Shown here one piece after another: positions 22,713 to 31,071 of a stretch of 35,098 bases of DNA (position 1 is its first letter; each line of letters begins with the position of its first letter). Source of the stretch: an uncultured Prevotella sp. (GTDB taxonomy: Bacteria > Bacteroidota > Bacteroidia > Bacteroidales > Bacteroidaceae); assembly GCA_934202525.1 (NCBI GenBank), contig CAKPYB010000034.1, positions 1-35,098 of the forward strand. The letters are read 5' to 3'. Both the position numbers and the translations under genes were made by a program. The notes under the pieces were generated by a model. That model saw only the letters and a program-made list of their open reading frames with translations. It had not been told where the DNA came from and searched no databases.

Positions 22713-22855
22713 ATGAAACAGGAAAAGAATATAGAACGAATGTATCGTCAGCATTATGAGAAGATGTATAATCTGGCCAGGTGCATCCTAAGCGCGTGAA
22801 GGAGAGGGCAAAGCTGTATGATGAGTTAAGAATGCTAAAAAATAATCATGGGTAA
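22713..22855 (+). pseudogene. Collapsed ECF sigma factor gene
   Basis: The first 28 codons read MKQEKNIERMYRQHYEKMYN then LARCILSA and stop at 22797-22799. The pattern Y..hYekmYnLAr.iL is the region-2 start of ECF sigma factors. Switching frame by one base gives RVKERAKLYDELRMLKNNHG and a stop at 22853-22855, which looks like an ECF C-terminal end. About 130 internal codons are missing, so this is an internal-deletion remnant. Confidence 0.65.
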
Positions 22856-22878
22856 TGTGTTTACTCATCTATTCTTTG

Positions 22879-22886
22879 TATCTTTG
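22879..22886 (+). promoter_or_regulatory. Promoter of second DUF4143 ATPase
   Basis: TATCTTTG lies 6 bp before the 22-bp array, so the transcript should start at or inside the first repeat unit. The upstream TGTG (about 19 bp away) is a weak -33 box. Confidence 0.55.
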
Positions 22887-22892
22887 CAAAGT

Positions 22893-22958
22893 AGAATTGA
22901 GTAATTCGTGACGAAGAATTGAGTAATTCGTGACAAAGAATTGAGTAATTCGTTATAA
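22893..22958. repeat. 22-bp tandem array (3 units plus partial) at ATPase leader
   Basis: Units begin at 22893, 22915 and 22937 (exact 22-bp period), each containing AGAATTGAGTAATTCGT. A partial fourth (AGAATAGAG) follows at 22959. GAATT-GAGT-AATTC within each unit is a small inverted repeat. The whole array should be in the 5' leader RNA. Confidence 0.93.
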
Positions 22959-22993
22959 AGAATAGAGTTGTTTAATATTACAAATTAAAGAAT

Positions 22994-24187
22994 ATGGGTG
23001 AGTATAGAAGACCACATTACAACTTGATGTTGAGTAGGTTGAGCGAAAGACGTAAGTGTATATTTGTTTTGGCAGGACCAAGACAGGTTGGCAAATCAAC
23101 AGTTATGGCGCAAATAGCAGAGACTATTGATAAGGTAGTATTTCAATTTAATGCTGATTCTGTAAATGAAGAAGATTCGGATTGGATTCGACGTTCTTGG
23201 GAGTCTGTTCGAAGCCGAATGGATATTCAGCATTTGCAAGAAGCTGTTCTTGTAATAGACGAGATACAGAAAATACGCAGATGGAGTGAATATGTGAAGA
23301 GAGAGTGGGATGCCGATACCCTAAATCATGTAAACCTGAAAGTCGTATTGCTTGGTTCGTCTCGCTTGCTTTTGCGCAAAGGGCTAACCGAGTCTTTAGC
23401 TGGTAGATTCGAGTTGATTCGTATGGGGCATTGGACTTTTCCGGAAATGAAAGCTGCCTTCGGGTTATCACTCCAACAATGGATTTATTTTGGAGGTTAT
23501 CCAGGCTCGGTGGATTATATAGGGGATTTTAGGCGTTGGAGGAAATATGTCAAGGATTCTCTTGTGGCACCTGCCATTGAAAAGGATGTTCTCTTGACTT
23601 CGAATATTTACAAGCCTTCACTCATGTCACAGCTTTTTGAGGTAGGTTGTTCTTATTCTGGTGAGTTGTTGTCACTCACCAAAATGCTTGGACAATTGCA
23701 AGATGCAGGCAATGTCACGACTTTGTCTTCTTATCTCGAAATATTGAAGCAAGCCAACTTGCTTTGTGGACTTCAAAAGTTTGCATGCGATGGGGCTCGT
23801 AAGAGACAGTCTATCCCAAAGTTTACAGTGTTTAACAATGCTTTGTTCACGGCATATCGCGGTAAGGGGTTTGACAAAGATTATGTTGACCCAATGATTT
23901 GGGGCAGATGGGTGGAATCGGCAGTGGGTACTTGTCTTCTCGATTTTGTGGAGGACAATGACTGTCATCTCTATTATTGGCGAGATCATAATAATGAGGT
24001 GGATTATATCCTGGAGTCACAAGGAGATTTCGTTGCCATAGAGGTTAAGAGTGGAAAGAGAGGCATGAATAGTGGTATTCCTATGTTTCAAGAGAAATTC
24101 CATCCTCTGAAATCAATCGTTGTTGGCACCGATGGTATTCCATTTGAAGAATTCTTCTGTATGGATATCATGCAATTGTTTGAATAA
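22994..24187 (+). CDS. DUF4143 AAA ATPase with nuclease-like C-terminus (second copy)
   Basis: 397 residues. Walker A is LAGPRQVGKST (near 26-36), Walker B is AVLVIDEIQ (near 83-91), and GSSRLLLRKG follows as the sensor region. The DUF4143 domain keeps the nuclease-like EVDYILESQG...AIEVKSGKRG. It is of the same architecture as the protein at 14940-16286 but clearly diverged and not a recent duplicate. The promoter and leader carry a 22-bp array. A toxin-like fragment follows directly. Confidence 0.9.
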   Translation: MGEYRRPHYNLMLSRLSERRKCIFVLAGPRQVGKSTVMAQIAETIDKVVFQFNADSVNEEDSDWIRRSWESVRSRMDIQHLQEAVLVIDEIQKIRRWSEYVKREWDADTLNHVNLKVVLLGSSRLLLRKGLTESLAGRFELIRMGHWTFPEMKAAFGLSLQQWIYFGGYPGSVDYIGDFRRWRKYVKDSLVAPAIEKDVLLTSNIYKPSLMSQLFEVGCSYSGELLSLTKMLGQLQDAGNVTTLSSYLEILKQANLLCGLQKFACDGARKRQSIPKFTVFNNALFTAYRGKGFDKDYVDPMIWGRWVESAVGTCLLDFVEDNDCHLYYWRDHNNEVDYILESQGDFVAIEVKSGKRGMNSGIPMFQEKFHPLKSIVVGTDGIPFEEFFCMDIMQLFE

Positions 24188-24305
24188 AAATTGGAAAATC
24201 ATCTATCGATATGATGCGGAATACGATAGAATTATTCTTGTTGACTTATGGAATATGAGACGAAATCCCAAGTACCTGATTAGGCAGTTCAGAAGAAAAC
24301 TATAA
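24186..24305 (+). pseudogene. RelE/ParE-like toxin C-terminal remnant
   Basis: The frame overlapping the end of the ATPase continues as NWKIIYRYDAEYDRIILVDL and on to WNMRRNPKYL, which fits the YRyd..dkIiivdl..hRr.P end of RelE/ParE-family toxins. The N-terminal half and an antitoxin partner are missing. It seems to be a remnant left by the arrival of the ATPase gene or by a deletion. Confidence 0.5.
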
Positions 24306-24315
24306 GAAAAAGTAA

Positions 24316-24353
24316 ACAGCCAACTTTCAATTGGGATATTGAAGGTTGGCTGT
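24316..24353. terminator. Bidirectional terminator before D-2-hydroxyacid dehydrogenase gene
   Basis: ACAGCCAACTTTCAAT (24316-24331) pairs perfectly with ATTGAAGGTTGGCTGT (24338-24353) around a 6-nt loop. It lies between convergent genes. Confidence 0.8.
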
Positions 24354-24390
24354 CTTCATTTAAGAAATGCAGATTTTTAAAGTAGCATTC

Positions 24391-25347
24391 TTACTTATTC
24401 ACCACATTAATCGGATTGCCCTCGAGAAATGCCTTGACGTTGGCGGCTACCTGCTTGTTCAGGCGCTCGCGAGCCTCGTAGGTGGCCCAGGCAATATGAG
24501 GGGTGAGGTAAGCATTAGGCTCGCCAAAGAGCGGATTCTCCTTTGATGGGGGCTCCTGAGCCATCACATCGGCACAGTAGGCACCCAGACTGCCTTCGTG
24601 AAGCGCAGCAGCTACTGCCTCCTCATCTACCAGCGGACCGCGACCCGTATTTACCAGGATGGCGGTATCCTTCATCTTCTCCAGACTCTCCTCGTTGATG
24701 AAATGATAGGTGTCGTCAGAGAGCGGACAATGGAGCGAGAGAATATCGCTCGTGGCAAGCAAACCCTCCTTGCTCACCTTCTGGATCCATTCAGGCAAAT
24801 CGGTGGCACTCTTGCTGGTGCAGGCACAGATGTTCATGCCAAACTGGCGGGCGATGTTGGCAACTTTCATGCCGATATTGCCCAATCCCATGATACCGAA
24901 GGTCTTGCCGGCAAGTTCCATCAAAGGGGTATCCCAATAACAGAAATCCTTATTGTAAGCCCAGCGCTCGTTGCGGTTCTCCTGGGTATAATGCTCTACG
25001 CGGTTGGTTACGGCAAGGATGAGGGCGAAGGTCATCTGCGCCACGCTGTCGGTGCTGTAGGCAGGAATATTGGTTACGATGATGCCCTGTTTCTTGGCAG
25101 CCTCGATGTCTACCACGTTGAAACCAGTAGCCTGGATACCGATGTATTTCAGTTTAGGAAGCTGCGCCAGCGTCTCTGCATCTATCTGCACCTTGTTCAG
25201 AAGGATGATGTCGGCATCCTTGGCACGTTCCACTTTCTCTGCATCTGAGGTGCGAGGATAAACTGTTACCTCGCCCAACTGCTCCAGGAGATGATAATCC
25301 AAATCTCCCGGGTTTGCGGCATAGCCGTCTAAAATAACAATCTTCAT
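24391..25347 (-). CDS. D-2-hydroxyacid dehydrogenase (hydroxypyruvate/glycerate dehydrogenase type)
   Basis: 318 residues from MKIVILDGY; a longer upstream reading is rejected because it runs into repeat copy 4. A cytosolic NAD(P)-dependent oxidoreductase that interconverts 2-keto and D-2-hydroxy acids. Visible motifs are GLGNIGMKVANIARQFG (Rossmann GxGxxG, ~150), the catalytic Arg in VNTGRGPLVDEEAV (~235), the Glu in DVMAQEPP (~262) and His in LTPHIAWAT (~285). The closest group by appearance is glycerate dehydrogenase/hydroxypyruvate reductase (HprA-like). The substrate is not certain. Confidence 0.88.
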   Translation of the reverse strand: MKIVILDGYAANPGDLDYHLLEQLGEVTVYPRTSDAEKVERAKDADIILLNKVQIDAETLAQLPKLKYIGIQATGFNVVDIEAAKKQGIIVTNIPAYSTDSVAQMTFALILAVTNRVEHYTQENRNERWAYNKDFCYWDTPLMELAGKTFGIMGLGNIGMKVANIARQFGMNICACTSKSATDLPEWIQKVSKEGLLATSDILSLHCPLSDDTYHFINEESLEKMKDTAILVNTGRGPLVDEEAVAAALHEGSLGAYCADVMAQEPPSKENPLFGEPNAYLTPHIAWATYEARERLNKQVAANVKAFLEGNPINVVNK

Positions 25348-25378
25348 AGTTCTTTCCCGTTTTCTGTATATAAAATAA

Positions 25379-25623
25379 AAGTTTCGCAAGTTTTGTCCCA
25401 TACGCCCTGAAAGGGCAGAAGCCCCTAGCCCAGGGCATCGCCCTGGGTAATTACGGACGCAAACCTGTCGCCCTGTAAGGGCAAAAGCTTTAAAACTCCA
25501 GACAAAACATAAAGCTTTTGCCCTTACAGGGCGTCTTGCTGATTGCCATCATACCCAGGGCGATGCCCTGGGCTAGGAGCTTTTGGGCCTTCAGCCCGTA
25601 CTTGAACCACATGCGAAAGTTCA
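25379..25623 (-). repeat. MITE-like palindromic element, copy 4
   Basis: About 245 bp, inverted relative to copies 1 and 3. The end at 25612-25623 is TGCGAAAGTTCA, the inverse of TGAACTTTcGCA at the other end of the consensus; the left end (25379-25395) is a diverged GTTTCGCAAG. It has the full set of nested hairpins. It lies between the dehydrogenase start and the thrC terminator and occupies most of the 332-bp gap. Confidence 0.88.
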
Positions 25624-25632
25624 GTATAAAAT

Positions 25633-25667
25633 GAAAAGCCTTCCCCTGAGAAAGAGAAAGGCTTTTC
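25633..25667 (-). terminator. Terminator of thr operon
   Basis: GAAAAGCCTT and AAGGCTTTTC (25633-25642 and 25658-25667) pair across a 15-nt loop. On the minus strand the stem is followed by ATTTTA, just after thrC. Confidence 0.65.
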
Positions 25668-25679
25668 CGTATTTATGGT

Positions 25680-26981
25680 TTATTCGTTCATCAAGTAGTT
25701 CTTGAATGATGCGAAATCCTTGGTCATCTGGATGCTCTTCTTCTCACCCTTCATGAATTCTGCAAGGCGTGCAGGAATCTCAATATCGCTGTCAAGGATG
25801 CTGTCTACCTTCTCCTTGAACTTGGCTGGATGAGCGGTCTCCAAGAAGACGCCAACCTCGCCTGGCTTCAACTGCTCCTTCAGAGCGCGATAGCCGCAAG
25901 CTCCGTGAGGGTCAAGCACATACTTGGTTTCATTGTAGCACTGCTTCATGGTTTCTGCAATCTGCTCGTCCTTGTATGTAGCACCACCGATGTAGGCAGC
26001 GATGGCATCATGATTGCCCTTGTAGAGGTCGTAGATGCGGGCAAAGTTTGATGGGTCGCCTACGTCCATGGCATTGGCGATGGTCTGCTTGCTAGGCTGA
26101 GGATTGTACTTGCCTGTCTGCAGATACTCGTAGAAGATATCGTTGGCGTTGTTGGCTGCGATGAAGCGGTGGATAGGCAATCCCATCTCATGACCGAAGA
26201 GACCGGCTGTAATGTTGCCGAAGTTGCCGCTAGGTACGCAGATAACCAACTTGTCGGCGAGGCCCTTCTCCTTCATGCGGGCATAGGCGTTGAAATAATA
26301 GAAAGCCTGAGGCAGGAAGCGGGCTACGTTGATAGAGTTGGCTGAGGTAAGCTTCATGTGCTTGTTGAGCTCCTCGTCCATGAACGCAGATTTCACCAGT
26401 GCCTGGCAGTCGTCGAATACGCCATCTACCTCGAGGGCTGTGATGTTCTGGCCGAGGGTAGTGAACTGGCTCTCCTGAATCTTGCTCACCTTGCCCTTAG
26501 GATAGAGCACGTAGACGTGGATGCCGTCAACGCCGAGGAAACCGTTGGCAACAGCCGAACCGGTATCGCCCGATGTAGCTACGAGCACATTCACCTCTTC
26601 CTTGCCCTCCTGACGTACGAAGTACTGCAGGAGACGGGCCATGAAGCGCGCACCCACATCCTTGAAGGCGAGGGTAGGACCATGGAACAGCTCGAGAGAG
26701 TAGATGTTTGGCTCTACCTCAACTACAGGGCAGTCGAATGCCAGGGTATCGTATACAATCTTCTTCAATGACTCGGCATCAACGTCCTCGCCAAAGAAGG
26801 CATCAGCTACCTTGTAGGCAATCTCCTGGAAAGAGAGTTTCTCGATGTTGTCGAAGAAATCCTGTGGCAACTTCTTGATGATTTCTGGCATATAGAGACC
26901 ACGGTCTTCTGCCAGACCTTTAACTACCGCCTTGTGAAGGTCGGCGATGGGTGCTTTCTTATTTGTTGAATAATATTTCAT
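25680..26981 (-). CDS. thrC: Threonine synthase
   Basis: 433 residues. A PLP-dependent enzyme that converts O-phosphohomoserine into threonine, the last step of the pathway. The N-terminus (MKYYSTNKKAPIADLHKAVVKGLAEDRGLYMPE) is of the ThrC type, and the PLP-lysine motif LAFKDVGARFMARLLQYF and ATSGDTGSAVANGF follow. The phosphate-binding PSGNFGNITAG segment is also present. It lies 75 bp downstream of the proposed homoserine kinase in an operon with thrA. Confidence 0.96.
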   Translation of the reverse strand: MKYYSTNKKAPIADLHKAVVKGLAEDRGLYMPEIIKKLPQDFFDNIEKLSFQEIAYKVADAFFGEDVDAESLKKIVYDTLAFDCPVVEVEPNIYSLELFHGPTLAFKDVGARFMARLLQYFVRQEGKEEVNVLVATSGDTGSAVANGFLGVDGIHVYVLYPKGKVSKIQESQFTTLGQNITALEVDGVFDDCQALVKSAFMDEELNKHMKLTSANSINVARFLPQAFYYFNAYARMKEKGLADKLVICVPSGNFGNITAGLFGHEMGLPIHRFIAANNANDIFYEYLQTGKYNPQPSKQTIANAMDVGDPSNFARIYDLYKGNHDAIAAYIGGATYKDEQIAETMKQCYNETKYVLDPHGACGYRALKEQLKPGEVGVFLETAHPAKFKEKVDSILDSDIEIPARLAEFMKGEKKSIQMTKDFASFKNYLMNE

Positions 26982-27056
26982 TTTTTACTTTGAACTTTGA
27001 GATTTGAACATTGAACTTTATGATTAGCTTTGGGGGCTATCATGAAGCCGTTGATT

Positions 27057-28307
27057 TTAATTGATCGCCATGAAGGCATTCATGAATTCCTGCAGCTGCA
27101 GCATGCCGTAACCGCCACTCACGCAGCTTACCTCGTCATACTTCTCTACGCTATCCGGCTCAATGCCAGGGTAATAGATGATGAAAGGTACAGGCTCCTT
27201 TACGTGGGTACGGATTTCTACCGGAGTAGGATGGTCTGGGAGGACTGCGATGCATACCGGCTCGTCCCAGGTGCTTACCTCATCGAAGATAGGCTTGATG
27301 AGTCGCTGGTCGAGGTTCTCGATGGTCTTCAGCTTCAGTTCCAGATCGCCATCATGACCCGCCTCGTCGCTTGCCTCTACGTGAACATAAACGAAGTCGT
27401 CGCCATCTTTCAATGCCTGGATAGCTGCTGCTGCCTTGCCCTCGTAGTTGGTATTGGCAAGACCCGTTGCGCCCTCTACGATGATGTTGCGCAGACCGGC
27501 GTAATGGCCGATGCCTCGGATCAGGTCTACGGCAGAAATCACAGAACCCTTCTTGATTTGTGGATACATCTGGGAGAGGGTGAGCATGTGCGGACGGTAA
27601 CCGCCGCCCCAAGGCCAGATAAGATTGGCCATTCGTTCGCCACGCTCCTTGCGCGCCACATTGAAAGGATGGTTCTCCAGGAGTTCCTGACTCTCGAGAA
27701 TCAGCTGGTTCAGAAGGTCGGCTGTATCACGACGGCTGATGTGACCCTCATCGCCTCCAATCTCCGGCAAGATAGGTTTCACCATCAGCTTATGCCATTC
27801 CTCGTTGGGATGATCATGAGGTGGGGCACAGTCGATATGCTTGTTTCCGTGCTTCACCACCAGAAGATGGCGATACTGGATGCCGGTAACAAACTTGACA
27901 TCAGGATATTTCTTACCGAGGGTATCGTTGAGATACTTGATAAGCACATCCGCATCTTCCGTTTCCAGGTTACCACCGTTGTGGGTGATAATCTTGCCGT
28001 CCTGCACATTGATGATGTTGCAGCGCAGGGCTAGGTCGGTAGGCTCCAGCTCATAGCCTATGCTGGCAGCCTCGAGCGGTCCGCGTCCTTCGTAAACCTC
28101 GTTCTGGTCGTAGCCCATGATAGAACTGTTGGCTACCTCAGAACCCGGATGGAATCCATCTGGCACAGTAACGAGTCTTCCTGTCTTGCCCTTCTTGGCA
28201 AGCATATCCATATAGGGTTTGTTGGCGTATTGCAGGAGAGTCTTTCCACCCAGTCTTTCTACCGGGTGGTCAGCCATTCCGTCGCCAAGAATGATAATAT
28301 GTTTCAT
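27057..28307 (-). CDS. ApgM-like metalloenzyme, proposed homoserine kinase
   Basis: 416 residues of the cofactor-independent phosphoglycerate mutase (archaeal type)/alkaline phosphatase superfamily. Metal and phosphate motifs are visible: IILGDGMADHPVERLGGKT at the N-terminus, SVISAVDLIRGIG in the middle, and VHVEASDEAGHDGD and VLPDHPTPVEIRTH in the C-terminal part. Members lying between thrA and thrC in Bacteroidetes were proposed to be homoserine kinases (TIGR02535) since these genomes lack thrB. No thrB is present here and the location fits exactly. Glycolytic mutase activity is the alternative. It starts 21 bp after thrA. Confidence 0.85.
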   Translation of the reverse strand: MKHIIILGDGMADHPVERLGGKTLLQYANKPYMDMLAKKGKTGRLVTVPDGFHPGSEVANSSIMGYDQNEVYEGRGPLEAASIGYELEPTDLALRCNIINVQDGKIITHNGGNLETEDADVLIKYLNDTLGKKYPDVKFVTGIQYRHLLVVKHGNKHIDCAPPHDHPNEEWHKLMVKPILPEIGGDEGHISRRDTADLLNQLILESQELLENHPFNVARKERGERMANLIWPWGGGYRPHMLTLSQMYPQIKKGSVISAVDLIRGIGHYAGLRNIIVEGATGLANTNYEGKAAAAIQALKDGDDFVYVHVEASDEAGHDGDLELKLKTIENLDQRLIKPIFDEVSTWDEPVCIAVLPDHPTPVEIRTHVKEPVPFIIYYPGIEPDSVEKYDEVSCVSGGYGMLQLQEFMNAFMAIN

Positions 28308-28328
28308 TTCTTCTTTTAATGTTAAGTG

Positions 28329-30770
28329 TTAAATGTTAGCGATACTCATGATGTTGGCGAATACACCGGCAGCAGTTACGCTGGCTCCGGCACCATAGCC
28401 CTGAATCATCATAGGGTATTCCTTATAGCGCTCGGTGGTGAGCAGCACGATGTTGTTGGAACCTTCCAGATTGTAGAACGGATGCTCAGGACCGACAGCC
28501 TGCAAACCTACGCTTGTCTTGCCGCCATCCAGGGTAGCAACGAAGCGCCAGCGTTTGTGCTCTACATCGAGCGCCTTGCGCTTAGCCTCGAAATCGGCAT
28601 CGAGCTCAGGAAGCTTCTTCCAGAAGTTGTCGAGCGAACCCTTGAAGTATTTGTCTGGCACGAAGAGGTTCTTCTCTACATCTTCCTGCTCTACGCGGTA
28701 ACCTGCCTCGCGGGAGAGAATCACCAGCTTGCGAATCACGTCCATACCGCTCAGGTCGATACGTGGATCAGGCTCGCTGTAGCCCTTCTCCTTAGCCAGT
28801 CTCACGGTCTCAGAGAATGGAACGACGCTGGAGATGGCGTTAAAGATAAAGTTGAGCGTACCCGAGAGAACTGCCTCAATCTTAAGGATTTTATCTCCGG
28901 AGTTGCGAAGGTCGTTGATGGTTCCGATGATAGGAAGACCGGCACCTACGTTGGTCTCAAAACGGAATACTACGCCACGCTGGATGGCAGTCTTCTTCAG
29001 TTTCTCGTAGTTCTCATATTCGCTTGATGCAGCAATCTTGTTGGCTGCGATAATGCTTACGTTGTGCTCCAGCAGACTCTGGTAGAGAGCGGCTACATCC
29101 TTGCTGGCTGTACAGTCTACAAACACGCTGTTGAAGATGTTCATCGCCAGGATGGTATCGCGCAGAACCTCTGGAGTGCTTGGGTCTGAATTCTTCAGTT
29201 CCTCGCTGTAGTTCTCGAGATCAATACCATCGCGGTTGAAGATGGCGTTCTTGGAAGAAGCGATACCCACCACGTTGAGCTTCAGTTTGCTGCGCTCCAT
29301 GAGGTCGGCATACTGGTTCTTGATCTGCTCGATGAGCTTTCCGCCCACGGTACCCACACCGCAGATGAAGAGGTTCAGCACCTTGTATTCTGAAAGGAAG
29401 AAACTGTCGTGGAGCACGTTGAGTGACTTTCTCAGATAATCGCTCTTCACTACGAACGAGATGTTGGTCTCTGAAGCACCCTGTGCACAGGCGATGACGG
29501 AAATACCGCTACGGCCGAGGGTTCCGAAGAGCTTACCGGCGATACCGGCTGCATGCTTCATGTTTTCACCCACGATGGCGATAGTGGCGAGTCCCTTCTC
29601 TGCGTGCATTGGGTACATGGCACCATCGGCAATCTCGTTGTGGAACTCATTGTTTAATACCTTTACAGCCTCTTCTACATCCTGCTCGCGCACACCGATA
29701 GAGGTTGAGTTCTCAGATGATGCCTGTGACACCATGAACACAGAGATGCCCTCGTTGGCAAGAGCGGTGAAGATACGGCGGTTTACACCAATCACACCGA
29801 CCATGGAAAGACCGGTTACGGTGATGAGCGCTGTACCGTTGATAGAAGAGATACCCTTGATAGGCTTCTGGTCGCCATCTATCTTGTTCTTGATGATGGT
29901 GCCCGGAGCATCTGGGTTGAAGGTGTTCTTAACCTTGATAGGAATATTCTTGACACAAACCGGGTAGATGGTTGGAGGGTAGATGACCTTTGCACCAAAG
30001 TTGCAAAGCTCCATCGCCTCAACGTAACTCAGTTCGTTGATGGTATAAGCTGATTTGATGACACGTGGGTCGGCGGTCATGAAACCGTCTACATCAGTCC
30101 AGATTTCGAGCACTTCTGCATCGAGGGCAGCTGCTATGATGGCTGCTGTGTAGTCGCTACCGCCACGGCCAAGGTTGGTGGTGCGGTCTGTGTTCTTGTC
30201 ACGACTGATAAAACCCGGAACGAGAGATATGCGAGGAATTTCTGCAAAGGCTTCTCTTACCAGTTTGTTGGTCAGCTCGCTGTCGAGCACATGCTTGCCC
30301 TTGCCGTTTTTGCGCTCAGTCTTGATGAAGTTGCGGGAGTCGAACCATTTGGCTCCACGAATCAATGTGGCAACAATCTTGGAACTGAGTCTTTCACCAT
30401 AACTCACGATGGCATCCTGCGTTTTCTCGCTGAGGTCGTGGATGAGGTACACACCAAAATAGATGCTCTTCAACTGCTCGAAGAGGGCATCAACCGATTT
30501 GAATAAGTTTTCTCTGTCTGTAGTGTCGGTGATGATGGTGTCTATCATCTTGTGGTGGCGATCAACCATGGCTTCGAATTCTACTTTCCACTGTTCATCA
30601 CCCTTGAGGGCAAGTTGAGAGGTTTGCAAGAGTTTGTCCGTGATACCGCCAAGCGCGCTCACGACAATCACTACACTCTGTTTCTTTGCCTCGTTTTCAA
30701 CGATACGTTTCAAGCTGAGGATGCTTTTTACGGAACCAACCGATGTTCCGCCGAATTTTAATACTTTCAT
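28329..30770 (-). CDS. thrA: Bifunctional aspartate kinase / homoserine dehydrogenase
   Basis: 813 residues from MKVLKFGGTSVGS; an ATG 75 bp further upstream is in the leader and would add a non-homologous tail. Aspartate kinase domain: KFGGTSVGS (nucleotide), LGRGGSDYTAAIIAAALDAE, followed by two ACT domains (TVTGLSMVGVIGV and TIAIVGENMKHAAGIAGKLF) for feedback by threonine. Homoserine dehydrogenase domain: NLFICGVGTVGGKLIEQI (NAD site), NVGAGLPIIGTINDL and SGTLNFIFNAIS. It makes aspartyl phosphate and reduces aspartate semialdehyde to homoserine. It is the first gene of the thr operon. Confidence 0.97.
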   Translation of the reverse strand: MKVLKFGGTSVGSVKSILSLKRIVENEAKKQSVVIVVSALGGITDKLLQTSQLALKGDEQWKVEFEAMVDRHHKMIDTIITDTTDRENLFKSVDALFEQLKSIYFGVYLIHDLSEKTQDAIVSYGERLSSKIVATLIRGAKWFDSRNFIKTERKNGKGKHVLDSELTNKLVREAFAEIPRISLVPGFISRDKNTDRTTNLGRGGSDYTAAIIAAALDAEVLEIWTDVDGFMTADPRVIKSAYTINELSYVEAMELCNFGAKVIYPPTIYPVCVKNIPIKVKNTFNPDAPGTIIKNKIDGDQKPIKGISSINGTALITVTGLSMVGVIGVNRRIFTALANEGISVFMVSQASSENSTSIGVREQDVEEAVKVLNNEFHNEIADGAMYPMHAEKGLATIAIVGENMKHAAGIAGKLFGTLGRSGISVIACAQGASETNISFVVKSDYLRKSLNVLHDSFFLSEYKVLNLFICGVGTVGGKLIEQIKNQYADLMERSKLKLNVVGIASSKNAIFNRDGIDLENYSEELKNSDPSTPEVLRDTILAMNIFNSVFVDCTASKDVAALYQSLLEHNVSIIAANKIAASSEYENYEKLKKTAIQRGVVFRFETNVGAGLPIIGTINDLRNSGDKILKIEAVLSGTLNFIFNAISSVVPFSETVRLAKEKGYSEPDPRIDLSGMDVIRKLVILSREAGYRVEQEDVEKNLFVPDKYFKGSLDNFWKKLPELDADFEAKRKALDVEHKRWRFVATLDGGKTSVGLQAVGPEHPFYNLEGSNNIVLLTTERYKEYPMMIQGYGAGASVTAAGVFANIMSIANI

Positions 30771-31071
30771 ATGTTCTTGAATTTTACGTTGGTAATGTAA
30801 TGCCTCCCCCGAAACGACCGGGGCCGAAGCAGAACTTGAGGGCAAAAGTACGAATAATATATCAAACTGCCAAGGATTTTAACAAAAAAGTAGCATATTG
30901 TAGATAAAAAAGCTATTTCAGTAGATAATTACAGGCTCTTCCTCTTTCTTATACCTTATTATATATATAAAAAACGTTGAAATGTTTGGGTGTTTCGGAT
31001 TATTTGCTTAATTTTGCCGATGTAATTCAAAGCATAAAAGACATAAGCATAACAAACATAAGAAGGAACGA
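30771..31071. promoter_or_regulatory. Divergent promoters of thrA and the phosphodiesterase gene
   Basis: The minus-strand -7 box TACTTTTG (plus 30843-30850) drives thrA, with a leader of ~65 nt that contains a CCCCGGTCGTTTCGGGG hairpin. The plus-strand pair TTTG (30985-30988), 20 bp, TAATTTTG (31009-31016) drives the 31072 gene. Otherwise the 301 bp are AT-rich with no gene. Confidence 0.7.

Noticed and set aside
30771..30836. Possible threonine attenuation leader peptide upstream of thrA (a minus-strand frame ending ITLPT)
   Set aside because: The frame has no start codon and few Thr/Ile codons, and no alternative hairpin pair with a T-run was found.
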